From Psilocybe azurescens (taxonomy: Eukaryota > Basidiomycota > Agaricomycetes > Agaricales > Agrocybaceae), in contig JAJIRX010000847.1 of NCBI GenBank assembly GCA_023853785.1, positions 1 through 53,048 on the forward strand: a DNA stretch of 53,048 bases. The letters are read 5' to 3'. Shown here in pieces: positions 47,836 to 53,048 of the stretch (its first letter is position 1; each line of letters starts with the position of its first letter). Both the position numbers and the translations under genes were made by a program. A model generated the notes under the pieces. It worked only from the letters and a program-made list of their open reading frames with translations, searched no databases and was not told the origin of the DNA.

Positions 47836-49154
47836 ATGTTGGCTGCTATGTTCTTCAAGCTTCTCGCCGTTCCATTCTTAGCTGCCACTCACGTCTTCGC
47901 AGCTCAGAATAGTTTGCAGCAGGTCACCAACTTCGGTTCCAATCCAACAAATGTCGGCATGTATGTCTACAGACCCACCGGGCTGGCTGCTAAACCAGCT
48001 CTGATCGTGGCCATCCACTACTGCTCCGGCACAGCGCAGGCGTACTTCTCTGGAACGCAATACGCCAACCTCGCAGACTCCTTGAAGAATTTTTGGTCAT
48101 TTATCCCAACGCGCCCGACAGCGGAGGGTGCTGGGACGTGCACACCGCTGCGACATTGACCCATAATGCAGGAGGTGATTCTCTGGGTATCGCGTCCATG
48201 ATTCGATATGCGATTGCCAATTATGCCGTCGACGCTGCCCGCGTTTATGTCACCGGTACCTCGTCGGGCGCCATGATGACCAACGTGCTGGCTGGTGCAT
48301 ATCCCGACCTCTTTGTGGCGGGTTCGGCTTGGGCTGGAGTACCCTACTCATGTTTCTCTGGCGCCGGCATGTGGAATAGTGCGTGCGCAACTGGCACAAT
48401 TTCAAAAACTGGCCAGCAATGGGTGAGAATACCATCTTTTCCAGCTCGTTTCGACGATCTCTGATTGGAGGGCATGCGTTAGGGAGATCTTGTCCGAAGT
48501 GGATACCCTGGCTACACCGGTGCACGTCCCAAAATGCAAATTTGGCATGGAACACAGTGAGATTACCTTCGGCTCAACCTATATAGAACGAATTTTAAAG
48601 ATTCCTTCTCAGAGACGAAATTCTGAATTACAACAATCACGGCGAGGGAATTAAGCAATGGACTAACGTCTTCGGATACAGCTCCACTCCTGTCAGCACG
48701 CAAACGAACAACCCTCTTTCTGGTTGGACACGAAACACCTATGGCCCCAACTTCCAGGCTATCAGTGCACCCACCACCCACAACATCCCCGTCCAGGCAA
48801 ATGAGGTTCTCACATGGTTTGGTCTCATTGGGGGTACTTCAGGCACAAGCACGACTCTTCCTCCAACGACAACAGCAACTTCGACAACAGTGATCCCGAC
48901 GACCACGCCCACGCAGACACCTGGCGGACCCTCTCAGGTGCAATACGGACAATGTGGAGGGTGTGTAATTTCTCTCATTATTATCCGAGTCGAGCATTTC
49001 TGATAAGAGAATGGATATGAAGAAATGGATGGACAGGGCCGACTGTTTGTCAGAGCCCTTTCAGTTGCAAGGTTCTCAACGCCTATTACCACCAGGTGAG
49101 TTAATGTGACTGGGACAAAGCATTCGAGAATTAACCTGTGGATAGTGCCTCTAA
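47836..49154 (+). CDS. Secreted CE1 acetylxylan/feruloyl-type esterase with C-terminal CBM1
   Basis: Extracellular plant cell-wall esterase. A signal peptide (MLAAMFFKLLAVPFLAATHV; start 47836 or 47848) precedes LQQVTNFGSNPTNVGMYVYR and PALIVAIHYCSGTAQAYFSG. VIYPNAPDSGGCWDVHTAAT follows, then the nucleophile elbow VTGTSSGAMMTNVLAGAYPD (G-x-S-x-G), SGYPGYTGARPKMQIWHG, LNYNNHGEGIKQWTNVFGYS and TTHNIPVQANEVLTWFGL with the expected catalytic His. A Ser/Thr/Pro linker leads to the cellulose-binding module: VQYGQCGG, an intron, then GWTGPTVCQSPFSCKVLNAY and YHQCL, with the four Cys and three surface aromatics of CBM1. Four introns. One frame break: five T at 48090-48094 where six are needed (LKNF-LVIYPNAP). 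Best fit is acetylxylan esterase. Confidence 0.9.
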
Positions 49155-49413
49155 AACAAAAATGATTGAAGAATTTGTGACCAACGCCGGGGCCCAAGTA
49201 TGCTACGCAATGAAGGGGACTGACCTCGAGTTTCCAATAAATTGTAGTAGTAGTTGCGATTTCGTGACTTAATATAAGAGCCAAAACAATCTTGAGCAAA
49301 CCCCGACAGACATGATTCCGACGAATGTTATATCTCATTGAGCAGAAAATAAACAAATAAAAATCAAAAATACATCCTCCCCACTAGAACCCGTGCCAAA
49401 CGCCACCAGACCT
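49155..49413. other. Convergent intergenic region
   Basis: Short spacer with the 3' UTRs of the CE1 and NKAP-like genes; nothing else seen. Confidence 0.4.
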
Positions 49414-50898
49414 TCAAGTTGCTTTCAGCTTCTCGTTGACTAATAGACTGAATTCGTCCCTCAGAATAGCCTCCTTCCTCTCCCGTTCTTCTCGCTGCAA
49501 CTTCAAAATTCCTCTCTTTTCTTCAGCACTGATGACCTGATTCTCCTTCCTCATACGCACAGCATTCATCCTCCTATGCCTACTGCCACTCATGACATAT
49601 CCAACATCCTCATACTTAGCGATTTCATCCGACGTTAACCCGATTTCACCACGACGTGGGATACGCGTCTCGGTGCCGTCTTGCAAGAAAGCAGCCATGG
49701 CGCTGCCCTCTCCGCGAAGAAGAGCACCACCGTATGCACGCTCGTCGAATTTTTGTTGCTTCCTTTTTTGAAAAGGGGCTGCGGTCCAACTTCGTCGCCG
49801 GAGTCGGAATCATCCTGGCCTGTGGACGGGGGTCCAGTAGATATATGTCGTGCATGGGAGGTGGAGGCCACTACGTCGGCATGGATTGTGGGACTGGTTT
49901 TGGTTGCGACGACGTCAACCTCCATTCTGTTTCGATCAGGAGTTCTGCTGCGGGGCCGAACACTCTGGCTCTTGCTCCTGCTCCTGCTCGGTGACCGACT
50001 ACGAGTGCGTTTGCTGCGATGTCTACGGTGCCTGTCCTCGTCGTCCTCGCTTTCCTCATCGCTGGTGTGATGATGATGGCTTCGTGAACGGTGACTGCGG
50101 TGCTTCTTTTCTCTTTTCGTTCTTCTTTCTCGCGGGCTTTGCGAGCGCGCTTGCGTTCCTTCCTTTCACGTCTACGTTCTTCCTCTTCAGAGTCGGTGTC
50201 GCTGGGAGTCGGTGATCTATGCCGTTTGGACTTCTTGCTCGACTTTTTGCCCTTTGGTGATCTAGAAGTGTATGAATGTTAGACAACTCAAAGCACAACT
50301 TCGAAGCAAATAACGTACAGATCTCGGGCAGGTGCTTTGGGAGAAGAGGAGCCATACATCGACAGTTTGTGCGGCACGCTGCGCACGGCGGCTACAAGTA
50401 AAGCGGTAAGCATCGAACGGGTGATACAGCGAACACTGTCAATAAAACTTACGCCTCTAAGAAGTTGCCACCGCTACCTCCTTGATATTGAAAGTTTTGT
50501 TTTGGAGGATACATGCTGTCTTGCTTCCGCCAAGGCGCTGACGACTCTCCACTTCCTGAAGGTGGAGGAGGGCGCTTATAATCCTCGTATTGAGGGCTCG
50601 CTCTCCGGGGTTCTGCAGGTTGATCTCGGCGGTCTTCTCGGTCGGCGTCGCGGCCTCTGTCTCTGCTATTACCTCTCCCGTTGCGCCTGTCCCTTTCATA
50701 TCCGGAATCTCTACCTCTGCCGCCATCACGACCTCTTTCCCTGTCCCTATCCCAATCCCGCTCTCTGCTTCGACTCCTTCGAGGTGATGGACTTCGTCGA
50801 CGCCTTGGAGATGGTGATCTACCTCTGTTTCTATCAGATGGTTTTGTTCTCATTTCTGGAGGGATAAGACCCATTCGCGAAGGGTGTATGGTGGCCAT
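49414..50898 (-). CDS. NKAP-like spliceosome-associated protein
   Basis: The C-terminal NKAP/SynMuv domain reads KFDERAYGGALLRGEGSAMA, then AFLQDGTETRIPRRGEIGLT, EIAKYEDVGYVMSGSRHRRM, NAVRMRKENQVISAEEKRGI and FSLLVNEKLKAT, diagnostic for the family. The N-terminus (start 50898, MATIHPSRMGLIPPEMRTKP) is Arg/Ser/Asp-rich with RS and RD dipeptides. The middle is Lys/Arg/Glu-rich with further RS repeats, all typical of nuclear speckle and splicing factors. NKAP-type proteins bind RNA and associate with the spliceosome (C* complex). Introns follow NFLEA and lie near 50260-50320. One frame break: five T at 49750-49754 (+ strand) where six are needed (NK-KFDERAYGG). Confidence 0.9.
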
Positions 50899-51555
50899 CG
50901 TCGTGGTTATGGTTCAAAGACCTCAACTCCAACAACGAATGACTGGGTGAATGTTGTGGGAAAATATCCGAATTAGGGAGCGGAACTTGAATATTTGTCA
51001 TTGTCAAGCATAACGCAGACGAGTAAGTCTTGACTTTGTCCACATTCCTTTTCAAGATAAAAGGTAGCATCGTCAAACATCCTCGAATTCTCTCACTTGA
51101 ATCTTACAAAGTTTTTACAAAGTAAGAAAGTTTTGATCATAGAGATTGCCCAAAGATTGTTGTCCAGGAAATTGTATCCTTACTCTTTAATTTGCGCTGA
51201 AGAGTTTGATGCCGGTAAGATTGAGGACTATAAAACGACACATTCGACAGGTAGTACACTCTTCGATGTGTATGCAACCTTATTTCCGTCAGAACTGCCC
51301 GGAGTCGAGATTGAAACAGCCTCACAGTCGCAACCGGTCAAAGTTTTTAAATATCATGGAACCACTTGACTGGCTCATTGGCATTATAGATCCTAACCGT
51401 CTTGACAACCTGAGCAATTATCTGCTCTATTAAATCTCATTAAACCCCCACTGGGAAGTTAAGTGTCTCTCTATATGCCACAAGGTTCAACGCCACTGCA
51501 TAAGGATCACTAATTCCGAAAATCCGACATTCGCAGGTGCCTCAAATGTGCTCCG
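50899..51555. other. Divergent intergenic region
   Basis: Promoters of the NKAP-like gene (minus) and siderophore acyltransferase (plus). A plus-strand frame at 51097-51369 has no recognised motif. Confidence 0.4.
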
Positions 51556-53048
51556 ATGGTTCTAGACATTCGGTCTTCTGCCTTCCACATCTATAATCCA
51601 GAATTTTAGAACCAGATGGACAACAAGACTATGAACCCAATGGGGACGCTCGTGGACCAATCGTGCTGGCTAACGACAGGCGCCAAGGATTGTCAAGCGA
51701 TCACATCATATCTGATAATGCGGATAAAATTGAATCTTATCAGATTAGAAAACCCGACCGTATGGATTTCCCCCTCTTCTTCCTCAACACCACTTGCTGT
51801 AGAGGTCGTCCTCAAAATTTTCACTTCCTGGACAAAATACGAACGACGAGAAATGGAAACCTCGAATACCGCTGCCCGCCGCCTCCAATCTGTGGGGAAC
51901 CACACCAGCTCCTTCGGGAAGCGAGAGCAGGACACGCATCTCTTGGTCCTACCAGACGGAGGAAAAGTTGCCACATCTCTGGCAGTGGGAGAAGCAAAAA
52001 TTAACGAGATTGTTCTCAACGGTTCTGTTATTCTGACCTATACGATCTCCGAGACACAGGCATACGCCTTCGATATTACTTCTGTGGGTACACGATATCA
52101 GGGCGCGACGACCCACGTACCTAAATATAGTCTACATACCATCAGTGCCCTCTCAGCACCTCGATTCCAAGTCGACCGAAGGACATCTCCCTCTCAGATT
52201 TCTGGGTTGGAATCTACGCGCTGTTCACATTATACCCCGACAATGAGCACATTCCATTCGCGATCACCTCTATACCCAACGTCGAAGAAATCAAGTCCTA
52301 CCTGCTTACGACGGGCCTTGCCAGAACATACCCTGCATCCGGAATTTCTGCCAAAAAGGCAATCCCGACCAACAACATCCTTTTCCTTTCCCGGATGACA
52401 TTCTGGCAGGCGCCGGTACGACTGGGTACCATTGCCTCAGCTGGATCCTCAACCCTAAAATACCTTTCCCTATCATGCCTTCCGTCACGCGCAACGAGAA
52501 GGTCATCGCGTTGCACCCTCTCCGCCCCTCAAAACCCCAACCCGGAGAAGTCCTGTATCGAAGATGGTGCAACGACGTGAAGCAGACCTTTGAGATTACG
52601 TATTTTGATTTGGAAGGTACCCACGATGGATCGAAGACGCTTGCGGGACCTAGTGGGCTTTCTCGTCACATGGCTGCGTTCCACAGATGGCACAACGATG
52701 AGCGTGTCAATTCAGCCTGGGGAGAGCGAGGAAGCCTCGAAACGCACAGGGACTACGTCCGAGAGTCTCCTCGTTGACCCCACGTACTCCCGTGCATGAT
52801 GAGCTGGGATGGAGAGCTTATGGGATATGTTGAGATCATCTACGCGAAGGAGGACCATGTTGCGCAACTATCCCACTGGAGTAACTCCTGGAGATTGGGA
52901 ACGCGGCATCCACGTTCTTGTTGGCGAGGACAAATTCCTCGGCGGTGGACGAGTACGTTCTGCTCAGTTTGACAATATTCCATCTAAACGAATTTATGAT
53001 AGCTGAGATATGGGTGCGATCGCTGGTCCACTACATCTTCCTCGCCGA
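51556..53048 (+). CDS. IucB/SidF-type siderophore acyltransferase, 3' end beyond window
   Basis: GNAT-like hydroxyornithine/hydroxylysine N-acyltransferase family (IucB domain), which acylates N-hydroxylated ornithine or lysine in hydroxamate siderophore synthesis. Start proposed at 51556 (MVLDIRSSAFHIYNPEF). Order: EPDGQQDYEPNGDARGPIVL, DNADKIESYQIRKPDR, LAVEVVLKIFTSWTKY, LVLPDGGKVATSLAVGEAKI, ILFLSRMTFWQ, GAGTTGYHCLSWILNPKIPF, VIALHPLRPSKPQPGEVLYR, GLSRHMAAFHRWHNDERVNS, WGERGSLETHRDYV, MMSWDGELMGYVEIIYAKED, GDWERGIHVLVGEDKF and WVRSLVHYIFLA. The AFHRWHN, WGERGSLETH and WDGELMGY.E blocks are the domain's core. Frame breaks: four T at 51604-51607 (should be five), near 51765, near 52190, GG at 52409-52410 (should be GGG), and near 52785 and 52870. 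The window ends inside the gene. Confidence 0.85.

Noticed and set aside
49656..50282. Plus-strand frames opposite the NKAP-like gene
   Set aside because: They are complements of the RS/RD-rich codons; the minus strand has the diagnostic C-terminal domain.

Overview
The window looks like nuclear DNA of a mushroom-forming basidiomycete (Agaricomycetes). The genes are split by many short introns of about 50-70 nt (GT-AG, once GC-AG). There are agaric-type F-box genes, a CBM1-bearing carbohydrate esterase, a CE16 esterase and dispersed 5S rRNA genes. The species cannot be named from sequence alone.

Layout. 0.4-4.8 kb: a minus-strand cluster of F-box genes and remnants. 5.8-6.7 kb: GET1, the ER receptor subunit for tail-anchored proteins. 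7.3-9.2 kb: another F-box gene. 9.7-11.2 kb: a YqjM-like old yellow enzyme. 13.1-16.0 kb: a NIPA-type magnesium transporter with a long cytosolic tail. 16.0-19.8 kb: nothing recognisable. 19.8-21.8 kb: a single-pass secretory-pathway membrane protein. 22.2-24.8 kb: a tandem duplication of a MYND-finger gene, one copy internally deleted. 24.9-25.0 kb: 5S rRNA. 25.6-26.4 kb: glyoxalase I. 28.0-30.6 kb: a large acidic/basic, probably nuclear protein. 31.1-33.5 kb: a Rex1-like DEDDh RNA exonuclease. 33.7-33.8 kb: a second, apparently identical 5S gene in the opposite orientation. 34.3-37.1 kb: two tandem copies of a protein family I do not recognise. 38.0-40.2 kb: an Ariadne-type RBR ubiquitin ligase. 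40.8-42.1 kb: CE16 esterase. 44.2-45.1 kb: a pathogen-related (PRp) family protein. 47.8-49.2 kb: CE1 esterase with a C-terminal CBM1. 49.4-50.9 kb: an NKAP-like splicing-associated protein. 51.6 kb to the window end: an IucB/SidF-type siderophore acyltransferase, cut by the edge.

The genes form no operon. They mix housekeeping functions (GET1, Rex1, Ariadne, NKAP, glyoxalase, Mg2+ transport, 5S rRNA) with accessory ones (plant cell-wall esterases, siderophore enzyme, F-box and MYND expansions).

The strongest global observation concerns the data. Most of the multi-exon genes change frame by one base inside an otherwise well-conserved protein, and many of these breaks lie in a homopolymer that is one base short (often 5 where 6 is needed). 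This points to uncorrected homopolymer errors rather than mass pseudogenisation. I therefore give gene spans across the breaks and mark each one. The best candidate for something undescribed is the tandem pair at 34.3-37.1 kb.
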